From Candidatus Polarisedimenticolia bacterium (lineage in GTDB: Bacteria; Acidobacteriota; Polarisedimenticolia; Gp22-AA2; AA152), in contig DASYRE010000054.1 of assembly GCA_036004685.1 (NCBI GenBank), positions 145,519 to 209,518 on the forward strand: a stretch of DNA of 64,000 bases, given 5' to 3'. The notes beneath the pieces were generated by a model that saw only the letters and a list, made by a program, of their open reading frames with translations, made no database searches and was not told where the DNA came from. The translations under genes and the position numbers were made by a program. Shown piece by piece: positions 44,913 to 53,505 of the stretch. The first letter of the stretch is position 1. Each line of letters opens with the position of its first letter.

Positions 44913-46133
44913 ATGCCACGAGGAGCGGCCCGCCGGGAATCCCGGCCGCCGGCGGGAAAGAGCACGCGCTGCGTGCATGCCGGATCCCGCCGGTCGGGTC
45001 CCGCCGCGCTTTCCCCGCCGATCTACCAGACCGCCACCTTCCGGCTTCCGAGCGCCTCCGTCGGGGCCCGCTACTCCGATTCGGTGGCTCCCGGTGAGCT
45101 CTACACGCGCTGGGGGAACCCGACCCTCAAGCAACTGGAAGAGGGGATCGCCGAGCTGGAAGGGGGCGAGGCGGCGCTCGTCACCTCCTCAGGCATGGCG
45201 GCCGCAAGCGTGGCGATCCTGACGGGGCTGCGTGCGGGAGACCACGTCGTCGGCGGCACCGCCGCCTACGCCGGAGTCATGGAGATCGAGACGGAGCTGC
45301 TGCCTCGCTTCGGCATCGAAGCGACCCTCGTCGAGAACAGCGACCCCGAATCGTACCGCCGCGCCGTGCGGCCCAACACCAAGCTGATCCTCGTGGAGAC
45401 TCCCGCGAATCCGACGATGTCGGTCACCGATTTGGCGGCCGTGGCGCGGATCGCGCGCCAATACGGGATCCGCACGGCCGCGGACAACACCTTCGCGACG
45501 CCCATCAACCAGAATCCGATCCGCCTCGGGATCGACACCGTCTTTCATTCGGCGACGAAGGCCCTTGCCGGCCATTCCGACGTTTCGGCCGGCGTCGTCG
45601 TGGGCGGCTCGGAGTTCATCCGCCGCGCCTGGAGCACGCTGAAGCTCCTCGGCCCCGTCCTGAACCCGATCGACGCCTGGCTCGTCCTGCGGGGGCTCCG
45701 GACGCTGGCGCTGCGCGCCCGGCGGCAGAACGACAACGCCCTCGCCATCGCGCGCTTCCTCGAGCGACATCCGGCCGTCTTGTGCGTCCATTATCCCGGC
45801 CTTCCTTCGCATCCCGGCCACCGTGTCGCCCGCCGGCAGATGTCCGGCTTCGGCGGTCTGCTCGCCTTCGAGCTGAAGGGCGGCCTGCGCGCCGGCGTGC
45901 GGCTGGTGGAATCGCTGAGCGTCATCACGCTCGCGGTGAGCCTCGGAGGGGTTGAGACGCTGATCCAGCACCCCGCCTCGATGACCCACACGATGATCCC
46001 GAAGAAGGCGCGCGAAGAGGCGGGGATCACCGACGGGATGATCCGCTTCTCATGCGGCATCGAGGACGCGGACGACCTGATCGCCGACCTGGATCAGGGG
46101 CTGAGGAAGGCCGGCCGGAGGGCGCGGCACTAG
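44913..46133 (+). CDS. Cys/Met-metabolism PLP-dependent enzyme (cystathionine gamma-synthase / O-succinylhomoserine sulfhydrylase type)
   Basis: A 406-residue fold-type I PLP enzyme. Characteristic segments are LSPPIYQTATF, LYTRWGNPTLKQLEEGIAEL, LVTSSGMAAASVAILTGLRA, VETPANPTMSVTDLAAVA, the PLP lysine in FHSATKALAGHSDVSAGVVV, and MTHTMIPKKAREEAGITDGM with IRFSCGIEDADDLIADL. It would act in methionine or cysteine biosynthesis by gamma-replacement or elimination; the exact reaction cannot be separated by eye. GGAGGTG before the ATG overlaps the stop of the upstream gene, so the two are coupled. Its TAG stop is the insertion site of element B. Confidence 0.9.
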   Translation: MPRGAARRESRPPAGKSTRCVHAGSRRSGPAALSPPIYQTATFRLPSASVGARYSDSVAPGELYTRWGNPTLKQLEEGIAELEGGEAALVTSSGMAAASVAILTGLRAGDHVVGGTAAYAGVMEIETELLPRFGIEATLVENSDPESYRRAVRPNTKLILVETPANPTMSVTDLAAVARIARQYGIRTAADNTFATPINQNPIRLGIDTVFHSATKALAGHSDVSAGVVVGGSEFIRRAWSTLKLLGPVLNPIDAWLVLRGLRTLALRARRQNDNALAIARFLERHPAVLCVHYPGLPSHPGHRVARRQMSGFGGLLAFELKGGLRAGVRLVESLSVITLAVSLGGVETLIQHPASMTHTMIPKKAREEAGITDGMIRFSCGIEDADDLIADLDQGLRKAGRRARH

Positions 46134-46298
46134 GGTCGCGTCTCAAAAATCATGTTACATTCGGCCCCCGATCCATCCCGGCTCGCCGCGTTGCGCCTCG
46201 CTTGCGTACCGCCTTGGGTACGCGACGCTCTGGCGCGCCTTGCGATCCGGGCGCCTCGGAGACCTCGGCGTTAACATGATTTCCGAAACGCAACACTA
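46131..46298. mobile_element. MITE-like element, copy B
   Basis: A 164-bp element between TA dinucleotides, almost identical to copy A and in the same orientation. Differences are few, for example an extra G near 46233 and changes around 46252-46260. The left end has GGTCGCG instead of TGTCGCG after CTAG. The right end is in CTAG. The left TA belongs to the stop codon of the PLP enzyme; removing the element and one TA restores CAC TAG. It has no coding capacity. Confidence 0.8.
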
Positions 46299-46581
46299 GC
46301 GCTGCTGTGGTCCACGTCCGCCATGAGTCAAGGCGCATTGATCCAGCAGGTGGGAGTCCTGGCCCCGGTAAAGGTCGTCGCGTCTGAGTAGACTGAGAAG
46401 CAGGCAAGGGATCCGACTGCCGATCTCTGGAGTCGTTTTTCAGGCGGCCCGTCGCCAGCCTTCGCTGAGCCACCGAAAAGGCTCTCGGGCACCGCAACAC
46501 TGCGTCTTTTCTGTTACAGCGGGTGTCCCCCGTTTGTGCTCTGCCCGCTTCGTTTCCCTTCGGGCTCTGGAGGGCCGGACC

Positions 46582-47268
46582 TTGGACGCCGCCGTCCTGG
46601 AAGGCCGCCGTTTGACGCGCGCCTACCGCCTCGGCTCCACGCGCGTCGTGGCGCTCGCCGGAGTCGACGTCGACGTTCGCCGGGGTGAAATCCTCGCTCT
46701 GCAGGGCCCCTCCGGATCGGGCAAGACGACGCTCATCAATCTTCTCGGGCTGCTCGACGGCGCCGACGAAGGGGAAGTGCTCCTCGACGGGCGCCCGGTG
46801 CCGCGCCGGGACGAGAATCTCCTCGCCGATTTGCGGCGCGATCGGTTCGGCTTCGTCTTCCAGACCTTCAACCTCGTTCCGGTGCTCACGGCCGCCGAGA
46901 ACGTCGAGGTGCCGATGGCGCTGCAGGGGACCCCGGGCGTCCGGCGGCGCCGCCGGGCGCGGGAGCTTCTCGAGCGGGTCGGTATCGGAGACAAGGCGGA
47001 AATCCGGCCGGACCTGCTCTCAGGGGGCCAGCGCCAGCGCGTCGCGATCGCCCGCGCCCTGGCCAACGATCCGGAGATTATCCTGGCCGACGAGCCCACG
47101 GCCAACCTCGATAGCGCGACGGCCGGGGAGATTCTCGATCTCCTGGACCATCTGGCGAAGGAGCGGCGCGTGGCGCTCGTCCTCGCGACCCACGATCCCG
47201 CCGTCGTCGAGCGGGCGGGGCGGGTCGTGACGCTGCGCGACGGCCGCGTCGCCGCGCGGCGGGACTGA
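46582..47268 (+). CDS. ABC transporter ATP-binding protein (LolD/MacB-like)
   Basis: A 228-residue ATPase starting at TTG with GGAGGG seven bases upstream; the frame is open to 46534 but lacks a site there. Walker A is GPSGSGKTTLINLLGLLD, then FVFQTFNLVPVLTAAENVEV (Q-loop; the N-L-V-P pattern is typical of LolD/MacB), signature LLSGGQRQRVAIARALANDP, Walker B IILADEPTANLDSATAGEIL and H-loop LATHDP. It works with the FtsX-like permease that starts 9 bases after its stop, and with the LolA-like protein that follows, suggesting lipoprotein or other envelope export. Confidence 0.92.
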   Translation: MDAAVLEGRRLTRAYRLGSTRVVALAGVDVDVRRGEILALQGPSGSGKTTLINLLGLLDGADEGEVLLDGRPVPRRDENLLADLRRDRFGFVFQTFNLVPVLTAAENVEVPMALQGTPGVRRRRRARELLERVGIGDKAEIRPDLLSGGQRQRVAIARALANDPEIILADEPTANLDSATAGEILDLLDHLAKERRVALVLATHDPAVVERAGRVVTLRDGRVAARRD

Positions 47269-47277
47269 GAGAACGGC

Positions 47278-48504
47278 ATGCTCTTCTGGGCCATGGCCCT
47301 GCGCAATCTGGGACGCAATCCGAGGCGAAGCCTGCTCGCCGGCTCCGTGATCGTCATCGGCTTCTCCGCCTTCGCCCTGGCCGGCGGCTTCATGGCCCAG
47401 ACTTTCGAGGCGCTGCGCGACAGCACGATCCGCGGCGGCACGGGGCATCTTCAGTTCGCCGACCCGGCGACGTTCGCGGGGATCGAGGAGACGACGCTGG
47501 AGCACGGCCTCACGGAGGCGGACCGCGCGGCGCGCATCCTGGCGGGCGATTCCCGGGTCCGGGCGGTCCTGCCCCGGATCGATTTCGTCGGCCTGGTGAC
47601 CAACGGCGGGCGATCGGTCCCCTTCCTCGGCGTGGGCCTCGAGCCGGCCGCCGAGCGGCGCTGGATGGAAGGGGCGAGCCTCGTCGTCTCCGGGCGGTGG
47701 CTCTCCGGCGGGCCCGCCGGCGAAGTGGTGCTCGGCGCCGGCCTGGCATCGGCGCTCGGGATCCGGCCGGGCGATTCGGTGACGCTGCTGGCGACGTCGC
47801 CGGAGGGAACGCTCAACGCGCAGGATGCCGCCGTCGCCGGGATCCTCGATCTCGGCCTCAAGGAGCTGAACGACCGTTACCTGGCGACCTCCATCGAGCT
47901 GGCCTCCCGCCTCCTGGGCGTGTCGGGGACCTTTTCGAAGCTGGTGGTGGTGCTCGACCGGGCGGCGGAGGCGAAGCCGGCGCTGCGGAGCCTCTCGGCG
48001 CTCCTGCGCCGCGACGGCTTCCACCTCGCCGGCCGGACGTGGGAGGAGCTCGCCCCGTTCTACCGCCAGGTGCGCCTGCTCTACCTCGGGATCTTCGGAT
48101 TCATGGGGATCATTCTCGGGGTGGTCGTCCTGCTGGCGACGGCGAACACCATGATCATGGCGGTGGCGGAGCGCACGCGGGAGGTCGGGACCCTCCGGGC
48201 TCTCGGAACGAGGCCGGGGCTCGTGATGAAGACCTTTTTCGCGGAGGGGGTCCTTCTGGCGCTCGCCGGCGGCGCCGCCGGGCTGGTGCTGTCGCTGATC
48301 GTGACCGTGGCGCTGAACCACTCTGGCATCATGCTGCCTCCCCCGCCCGGGGCAGCGCACCCGATCCCGATCCACGTCAAGATCTACCCGCTTGCCTACT
48401 TCGCCGGCGCGGCGGCGATGCTCGCCGCGGTGCTCCTCGCTTCGTGGCTGCCGGCCCGGCGGGCGGCGCGCCTGCCGATCATCGAGGCCCTCGCCCATGT
48501 CTGA
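47278..48504 (+). CDS. FtsX/LolE-like ABC transporter permease
   Basis: A 408-residue protein with an N-terminal transmembrane helix (SLLAGSVIVIGFSAFALAGG), a periplasmic MacB-type domain of about 220 residues, and three C-terminal helices beginning LLYLGIFGFMGIILGVVVLL, with the conserved MAVAERTREVGTLRALGTRP. It belongs to the type VII (MacB/Lol/FtsX) superfamily, which uses mechanotransmission rather than direct transport. It sits between its ATPase and a LolA-like gene; its 3' end overlaps the latter by 8 bases. Confidence 0.9.
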   Translation: MLFWAMALRNLGRNPRRSLLAGSVIVIGFSAFALAGGFMAQTFEALRDSTIRGGTGHLQFADPATFAGIEETTLEHGLTEADRAARILAGDSRVRAVLPRIDFVGLVTNGGRSVPFLGVGLEPAAERRWMEGASLVVSGRWLSGGPAGEVVLGAGLASALGIRPGDSVTLLATSPEGTLNAQDAAVAGILDLGLKELNDRYLATSIELASRLLGVSGTFSKLVVVLDRAAEAKPALRSLSALLRRDGFHLAGRTWEELAPFYRQVRLLYLGIFGFMGIILGVVVLLATANTMIMAVAERTREVGTLRALGTRPGLVMKTFFAEGVLLALAGGAAGLVLSLIVTVALNHSGIMLPPPPGAAHPIPIHVKIYPLAYFAGAAAMLAAVLLASWLPARRAARLPIIEALAHV

Positions 48505-49318
48505 CGCCGTGCGGCGGCGCCCAAGGCTCGCCGGCATCGCCCTGCTCCTCTTCGCCGGCCGATCCGGCGCCGGGGCGGGCGCGCCGGCCGGCGATCCGCA
48601 GGAGATGCTGCGCCGCGCCGACGCTTCGAGACAGGCGCTCACCCAGTCGATTGCGCGCGTCCGGGCCACCGTCGTCCGGCGAGGCAAGCCTGACGCGACC
48701 CAGGATTTCGACCTCTACGTCGGGGAGGACGGCAAGGCGCTGTGCGTCTTCCGGGGCGGCAAGCAGGATGGCCGCAGGGTCCTGACCGTCGGCGATCGCG
48801 TCTGGCTGATCGTTCCGGGGGCGAGCAAGCCGGTTCCCCTGAGCGCCAATCAGCGGCTCCTGGGAGGAGCCTCGCTGGGCGACATCCTGCGCCTTCCCCT
48901 GGCGGAGGTGTTCAGCGCGTCGGCGCGCCCGGGCGTCGAAGACGCCGGAGGGACGCCGTGCCGCGTGCTCGACCTCACCGCCAAATCGTCCAAGAGCCCT
49001 TACTCGGCGGGCGTCCTTTGGATCGGCGCGCGCGACGGATTGCCGCGGCGGCTGCGCCTCCTGCTCCCCGGAGGAAAGCTGGTGAAGGAAGTGAAGTATC
49101 TCGCCTACGAGCGTCAGGCGGGGCGCGACGTCCTGAAGAAGATGGAGCTGCAGGATCTCCTGACCCGCGGACGGGAAATCGGCACGACCCTGGAATTTCT
49201 CAAGGTCGAGCGCGCCCGCCTCAACCCCTCCCTGTTCGAGCCCCGCCCCCCCGCCCCACCCAAATTATTACCCATGGATATTACGGGGGCCCATCAACCT
49301 TGTTTCCCTCGAAGATAG
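48497..49318 (+). CDS. LolA-like outer-membrane lipoprotein-sorting protein
   Basis: A 273-residue exported protein with signal peptide (RPRLAGIALLLFAGRSGAGA). It contains DPQEMLRRADASRQALTQSI, DFDLYVGEDGKALCVFRGGK and GVLWIGARDGLPRRLRLLLP followed by GGKLVKEVKYLAYE, the half-barrel pattern of the LolA/LolB-like fold of proteins annotated as outer-membrane lipoprotein-sorting proteins. The start overlaps the permease stop, so the cluster is one operon. The last ~15 residues are encoded by a locally AT-richer stretch and end at the TA of element C; before insertion the stop would have been TAA at the same codon. Confidence 0.82.
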   Translation: MSDAVRRRPRLAGIALLLFAGRSGAGAGAPAGDPQEMLRRADASRQALTQSIARVRATVVRRGKPDATQDFDLYVGEDGKALCVFRGGKQDGRRVLTVGDRVWLIVPGASKPVPLSANQRLLGGASLGDILRLPLAEVFSASARPGVEDAGGTPCRVLDLTAKSSKSPYSAGVLWIGARDGLPRRLRLLLPGGKLVKEVKYLAYERQAGRDVLKKMELQDLLTRGREIGTTLEFLKVERARLNPSLFEPRPPAPPKLLPMDITGAHQPCFPRR

Positions 49319-49483
49319 TGTCGCGTTTCAGAAATAGCGTTAGCATCGAGGCCGTCGAGACACCCGGATCGCAAGGCGCGCCCAAGCGCCGCGTACCCAG
49401 AGCGGTACGCAAGCGAGGCGCAACGCAGCGAGGCGGGATGGATCGACGGACGAATGCAACGGGATTTCTGAAACGCGACACTA
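49316..49483. mobile_element. MITE-like element, copy C, between two convergent stop codons
   Basis: A 164-bp element more diverged in its interior but with perfect 20-bp inverted ends: TAGTGTCGCGTTTCAGAAAT on both strands. It lies in the opposite orientation to copies A and B. The left TA plus element G forms the TAG stop of the LolA-like gene, and the right TA plus element G forms the TAG stop of egtD on the minus strand. The precise empty site would read CGAAGATAAATCG, in which egtD has no stop at this codon and would run 7 residues further. Confidence 0.8.
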
Positions 49484-50449
49484 AATCGCTTCGACCAAGG
49501 TCAGGGCGAAGGGTTCCTCGCGATCGATCCATTGGGCGAGGCGCCGGAATCCGGCCTGCTCGAGGATCTTCAGGATGCCGGAAGGCTCGAACTTGTACGA
49601 GCTCTCGGTCCAGATCGGCTCGCCGTCCTCCAGCGTCACCTCCAGACCCGATCGGACGATCTGGATTCGCTGCCGGCAGCGGCTGACCAGATGCATCTCC
49701 ATCCGCGAAGCGCCGGAGTTCCACGTTGCGCGGTGGTCGAAAGCCGCGAGATCGAAATCCGCTCCCAGCTCCCGGTTGATCCGCACGAGCAGGTTCCGGT
49801 TGAAGGCCGCCGTCACGCCGAGCGGATCGTCGTAGGCGAGGAGCATGTCCCGCTCCGGCTTGACCAGATCCGCGCCCAGAAGAAAGGCGTCTCCCGGCAA
49901 GAGGGCGGCGCGAATCCTGCGCAAGATCTCGGCGGAGCCGGGCGGATCGAAATTGCCCAGGTTCGATCCAAGAAACAGAGCGAGGAGCCTGCCTCGCGGT
50001 CGCGGCGCCCGCCTCAATGCCTCGAGCCCGTTCTCGTAGGAGGCTTCGTGGGCTGTCACGCGAAGGGCGCTCGATTCGACGAGGAGCCGTTCCGCGGCGT
50101 CGAGCGCCGCCGGAGAGACGTCGATCAAGTGGACCTGGAGCGGCGCGATCCCGCGATAGCTCTTGAGGAGCGTCACCAGCTTCTCGCCGCTGCCCGAGCC
50201 CAGCTCCACCACGCTCGTGAGCGGCGCCGCGCGGGACAGGATCGCTCCCCCGTGCGCCTTGAGCAGCCGCGTCTCGGCGCGCGTGATCGGGTACCAGGGG
50301 AGGCGGCAGATCGCCTCGAAGAGCGTCGAGCCGAGATCGTCGTAGAAGTAGCGGGACGGAAGCTGCCGCGGCTGCAGCGTGAAGTAGTGGCGCACGTCGC
50401 CGGCGAACTCCCGCAGGGAATCGGCGGCCTGGAGCCGGGCGGTCCTCAC
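49481..50449 (-). CDS. egtD: L-histidine N-alpha-methyltransferase, ergothioneine biosynthesis
   Basis: A 322-residue SAM-dependent enzyme, the usual EgtD length. Signatures include LPSRYFYDDLGSTLFEAICR, the SAM loop VVELGSGSGEKLVTLLKSYR, LALFLGSNLGNFDPPGSAEI and LAAFDHRATWNSGASRMEMH. It trimethylates histidine to hercynine, the first step of ergothioneine synthesis. It starts at GTG with AAGGAG five bases upstream and overlaps the egtB stop in a GTGA junction. Its TAG stop is completed by the terminal G of element C. Confidence 0.95.
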   Translation of the reverse strand: MRTARLQAADSLREFAGDVRHYFTLQPRQLPSRYFYDDLGSTLFEAICRLPWYPITRAETRLLKAHGGAILSRAAPLTSVVELGSGSGEKLVTLLKSYRGIAPLQVHLIDVSPAALDAAERLLVESSALRVTAHEASYENGLEALRRAPRPRGRLLALFLGSNLGNFDPPGSAEILRRIRAALLPGDAFLLGADLVKPERDMLLAYDDPLGVTAAFNRNLLVRINRELGADFDLAAFDHRATWNSGASRMEMHLVSRCRQRIQIVRSGLEVTLEDGEPIWTESSYKFEPSGILKILEQAGFRRLAQWIDREEPFALTLVEAI

Positions 50450-51795
50450 GATTTGCTCCTTGCCAGTCGGAATGCCGCATAGGCATAGGGATAGAGCCCG
50501 CGAAACCAGTTTCGCAGCGTCGGCCGCATCAGCTCGCGCGCCGTCGCCGGAGAAGCGCCCTTCATGACGTAGTGCTCCCCGTCGAAGAAGTCGGCCGAGT
50601 ACTCGGGATAGGAGCCCATCGCCCGGAAGCCGGGGAACGGAGCGAAGGGCGTGCTGGTCCATTCCCATCCGTTGCCGACGAGATCCTCCACGCCCCAGGC
50701 GCTCGCGCCGGCCGGATGGCTGCCGGCCGGCTCCGGATCCCAGCTCGAGAAGTCGAAGACTCCATGGCTCTCCGTCGGCTCCGCGTCTCCCCAGGGGAAA
50801 CGGCGCTCCCCTTGGGGAGATCCGAAGGCGGCCCGCTGGTATTCGGCTTCGGTCGGCAGCCGCGCCCCGGCCCACCGCGCGTAGGCCTCCGCCTCGGCGT
50901 GCGTGACGTAGACGGGCCAGGACAGCGGCAGAGGGAGGCGCTCGAAGACGCCCCGCCAGCTCCAGGAGCCGCCCTGGCGCTCCCAGAAGAGGGGGTGCTC
51001 CTTGCGCTCCTGCCGGACCCAGGTCCAATCCCGCTTCCCCCACCAGCGCTCCTGCCGATAGCCTCCCGCCTCGACGAATTCGAGAAACCGCCCGTTCGTG
51101 ACGTCGTGCCGCTGGATCGCGAAGGCCTCGACGTCGAACAGGCACGAAGGGAATTCGTTGTCCCACCCGAAGGGAATCGATTCCCGGTCGACGCCCAGGG
51201 TCGCGCGCCCGGCGGGAACCTCGATCCATTCCGGCGCCGGCTCCTTGCCGAGCCGCGGAGCATAGCCGGGCGGGGACGTCTTCACTCCGGGCGGAACCCG
51301 GTGCCACATGTAAAGCAGGGTCTCGTGGTGCAGCGGCTCGTGCTCGAGGATCGTGAAGGCCGCCTCGGCGCGATCGAGGAGTGGATCCCCGGGGCGATCG
51401 AGGTCGGCGTGGGCCAGGGCGTCGATCACACGACGATCGACCTCCGCCGCGAACTGCTTGACGGCCGCGCGCGCGGGCCAGGCCGGCTCCTGCTGCTCGC
51501 CGGCCCGGGGCGCGACTCGCCTATATCCGCCCCCCGGCTCGATGAAATCGGGAGGGTCGATGCCGCGGGCGAAGAGCGCCTCCAGATCGGGATCGAGGCT
51601 CGGCCCGCCGAGGGCCTTCTTCACCAAGGTGTTGAAGCTGAACGCCGGAAGGTGCCCCTCGTAGAAGACGAAGGGCAGTCGCAGCTCGATAGGGCGCCCC
51701 GTGTAGATCTCCTCCGGCAGCCGGTCGAAGAAAACCTCAGAGCGCCGGCGATTGCGGCGGTACCAGGAGATCAGAGCCTCTCGATCGATCGGCAT
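50446..51795 (-). CDS. egtB: Hercynine oxygenase, ergothioneine biosynthesis
   Basis: A 449-residue protein. The N-terminal DinB-like part carries the iron-ligand motif HEPLHHETLLYM (HX3HXE), and the C-terminal formylglycine-generating-enzyme-like domain is clear (IQRHDVTNGRFLEFVEAGGY, then ARLPTEAEYQRAAFGSPQGE, VGNGWEWTSTPF and YVMKGASPATARELMRPTLR). EgtB couples hercynine to a thiol donor and forms the sulfoxide using iron and oxygen. The chosen ATG (MPIDREALISWYRRN) fits the family start; 27 further upstream codons are open but unlikely. It is upstream of and coupled to egtD. No egtA, egtC or egtE is adjacent. Confidence 0.93.
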   Translation of the reverse strand: MPIDREALISWYRRNRRRSEVFFDRLPEEIYTGRPIELRLPFVFYEGHLPAFSFNTLVKKALGGPSLDPDLEALFARGIDPPDFIEPGGGYRRVAPRAGEQQEPAWPARAAVKQFAAEVDRRVIDALAHADLDRPGDPLLDRAEAAFTILEHEPLHHETLLYMWHRVPPGVKTSPPGYAPRLGKEPAPEWIEVPAGRATLGVDRESIPFGWDNEFPSCLFDVEAFAIQRHDVTNGRFLEFVEAGGYRQERWWGKRDWTWVRQERKEHPLFWERQGGSWSWRGVFERLPLPLSWPVYVTHAEAEAYARWAGARLPTEAEYQRAAFGSPQGERRFPWGDAEPTESHGVFDFSSWDPEPAGSHPAGASAWGVEDLVGNGWEWTSTPFAPFPGFRAMGSYPEYSADFFDGEHYVMKGASPATARELMRPTLRNWFRGLYPYAYAAFRLARSKS

Positions 51796-52254
51796 CGCGG
51801 CGCCTCCGAGACGGGCCGGCGGCGGGAAGCCGGCGCGACCCGGCCTCTTGGCCGGGCGCTTCCCTCGGCATCCCATGGAGCGGCACCCGCAGTATAGGTC
51901 TTTTGAGGCGCCGAGGCCGTCTTTGGATTCAAAAAACCTCTCCGGGCGTCCTCCCTGTCGCCCCGGGTCTCTCGGCCCTTAAATCTTCCTGGCCGAAGGA
52001 GGCGTCTGGGCGATGAGATTTGAATTGCGGGCTGAGGAAGGACCACGCTCACCCTCCTTCCTCCTTCCTCGTACCGGGGACCGGCTCCGTTCCGGCAAGG
52101 TGTGGGAAGGTCGGGGACGCGGGGTCGGTAGAATAGTCGTGACCGGCGCTCGCAGGTCGTGGCCACGGGCAGCATTTTCCCATGCCGCAAGGGATGGCGT
52201 ACACTTCCTGTCCGCCGGGGATCGTCGGTGCCGAACCCGGAAAGGGAGGAGCGC
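51796..52254. other. Divergent intergenic region between egtB and a secreted protein gene
   Basis: No convincing gene is present; small open frames here look like chance products of high GC. On the minus strand TATACT (51896-51891) could be the -10 box of the egtBD operon, but no good -35 is seen. A good Shine-Dalgarno sequence (AGGGAGGA) at the right end belongs to the next gene. Confidence 0.5.
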
Positions 52255-53295
52255 ATGGTGCTCGTGACATGTACGATCTTGATCGCCACCCTCGCCTCGG
52301 CGGGCGATCCGGCGCCGGCGACGCCTTCTGACAAGATCTTCCAATATCTGGGATTCACGGCGGAGGAGCGCGAGGAACTCCGGCGGGGAGAGACCGTCTC
52401 TCACGCTGTGAAGGAGCTCAGCGACAAGGAGCTGGCGATCACCATGGCGGTCATGGTGCCGGCTCCGGTCGAGGATCTTCTCGAGTTCGCCCGCTCCGGC
52501 AAGGAGCTGGAGATCAATCGTGACGTTCTTTCCTACGGCGTCCTCGGCGCGGGCGATGCCGACGCCACCACCTTGCAGGACGCCGGATTCACTCCATCGG
52601 AAGCGGGTGAGGTTCGCGCTCTCTACGAGGCCGAGCCCGGCTCCAAATTCAACCTGAGCCAGGCGGAGGCGCAGCGTTTCGCGGATCTGCGCAAGCGATT
52701 CCCGGCGAAAGACTGCGAAAAGAATCCCCAATGCGCCGACGCCGTCGTCTTGAACCTTCGGAGCATCCTGAGAGACCGTCTCGCGGCCTATCGCGCGCGC
52801 GGGCTGGCGGGCATCCAACCCTATGCCCGCGGGGAAGGCCGGGAATCCAATCCCGCGGAAGAGCTGCGCAACGCGACCAGCGCCGCGCGTTTTCTCGCGC
52901 GGGAATATCCGAAGATCTACGACGCGTTTCTCCACTACCCGAGCGGGGACCAGTCGGGGATCGAGAGCCGCTTCCTGTGGCTCAAGCAGAGAATTCAGGA
53001 TCGCCCGACCTTCATCCTCGCGCATCGCGTCTTGTGCGTGCGCGACGGAGTGGCTTTCGCGGCCGAGCGGCAATTCTACGTCGGCCAGTCCTACAATTCC
53101 CTCCAGATCCTCTACGGCCTCGTCCCGACTGAGGGGAAGACCCTCGTCGTCTATCTCAATCGGACTTCCACCGATCAGGTGGCCGGCTTCCTATCCGGAA
53201 CACGCCACGGCGTGGGCAGGAAGATCATGGAAAAGGAGGTCCGCAGGCATTTCGAGGAGGTGCTCTCCACCCTGCGAAACCGCCCAACCCGCTAG
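52255..53295 (+). CDS. Uncharacterised secreted protein
   Basis: A 346-residue protein. AGGGAGGA lies 4 bases before the ATG at 52255, and the product starts with a short hydrophobic signal (MVLVTCTILIATLASAG). The rest is mixed helix and strand with no domain I recognise. Visible segments are FQYLGFTAEEREELRRGETV, ELAITMAVMVPAPVEDLLEF and, near the end, TLVVYLNRTSTDQVAGFLSG. A DAGFTPSEAGEVRALYEAEP region and a few Cys (DCEKNPQCAD) may fold separately. Similar ~340-residue proteins are known from Acidobacteria without a role. It stands alone. Confidence 0.7.
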   Translation: MVLVTCTILIATLASAGDPAPATPSDKIFQYLGFTAEEREELRRGETVSHAVKELSDKELAITMAVMVPAPVEDLLEFARSGKELEINRDVLSYGVLGAGDADATTLQDAGFTPSEAGEVRALYEAEPGSKFNLSQAEAQRFADLRKRFPAKDCEKNPQCADAVVLNLRSILRDRLAAYRARGLAGIQPYARGEGRESNPAEELRNATSAARFLAREYPKIYDAFLHYPSGDQSGIESRFLWLKQRIQDRPTFILAHRVLCVRDGVAFAAERQFYVGQSYNSLQILYGLVPTEGKTLVVYLNRTSTDQVAGFLSGTRHGVGRKIMEKEVRRHFEEVLSTLRNRPTR

Positions 53296-53505
53296 AAGGC
53301 CGGTTCGGCCGGGGGCGGGTTTAGGCTCCGATCGGCAATCGTACTGCTGCCCCGGCCGCATTGACTCCCCGCACGCATGCTTCTATCATCCGTGGCGATC
53401 CCATCAGGATGAGAGTGTTTGTTCCGCGGCGATGAGTTCACAAGCGCGTGAGAGAGTTCCCTTCGGGGTTCCCGATTCGCGCTCGGTTCCCGAGGAGGTT
53501 GAAAA

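Noticed and set aside
46300..46581. Possible gene between element B and the ABC ATPase
   Set aside because: No open frame with a ribosome site or recognisable product was found; only the 3' part holds the ATPase's own ribosome site.
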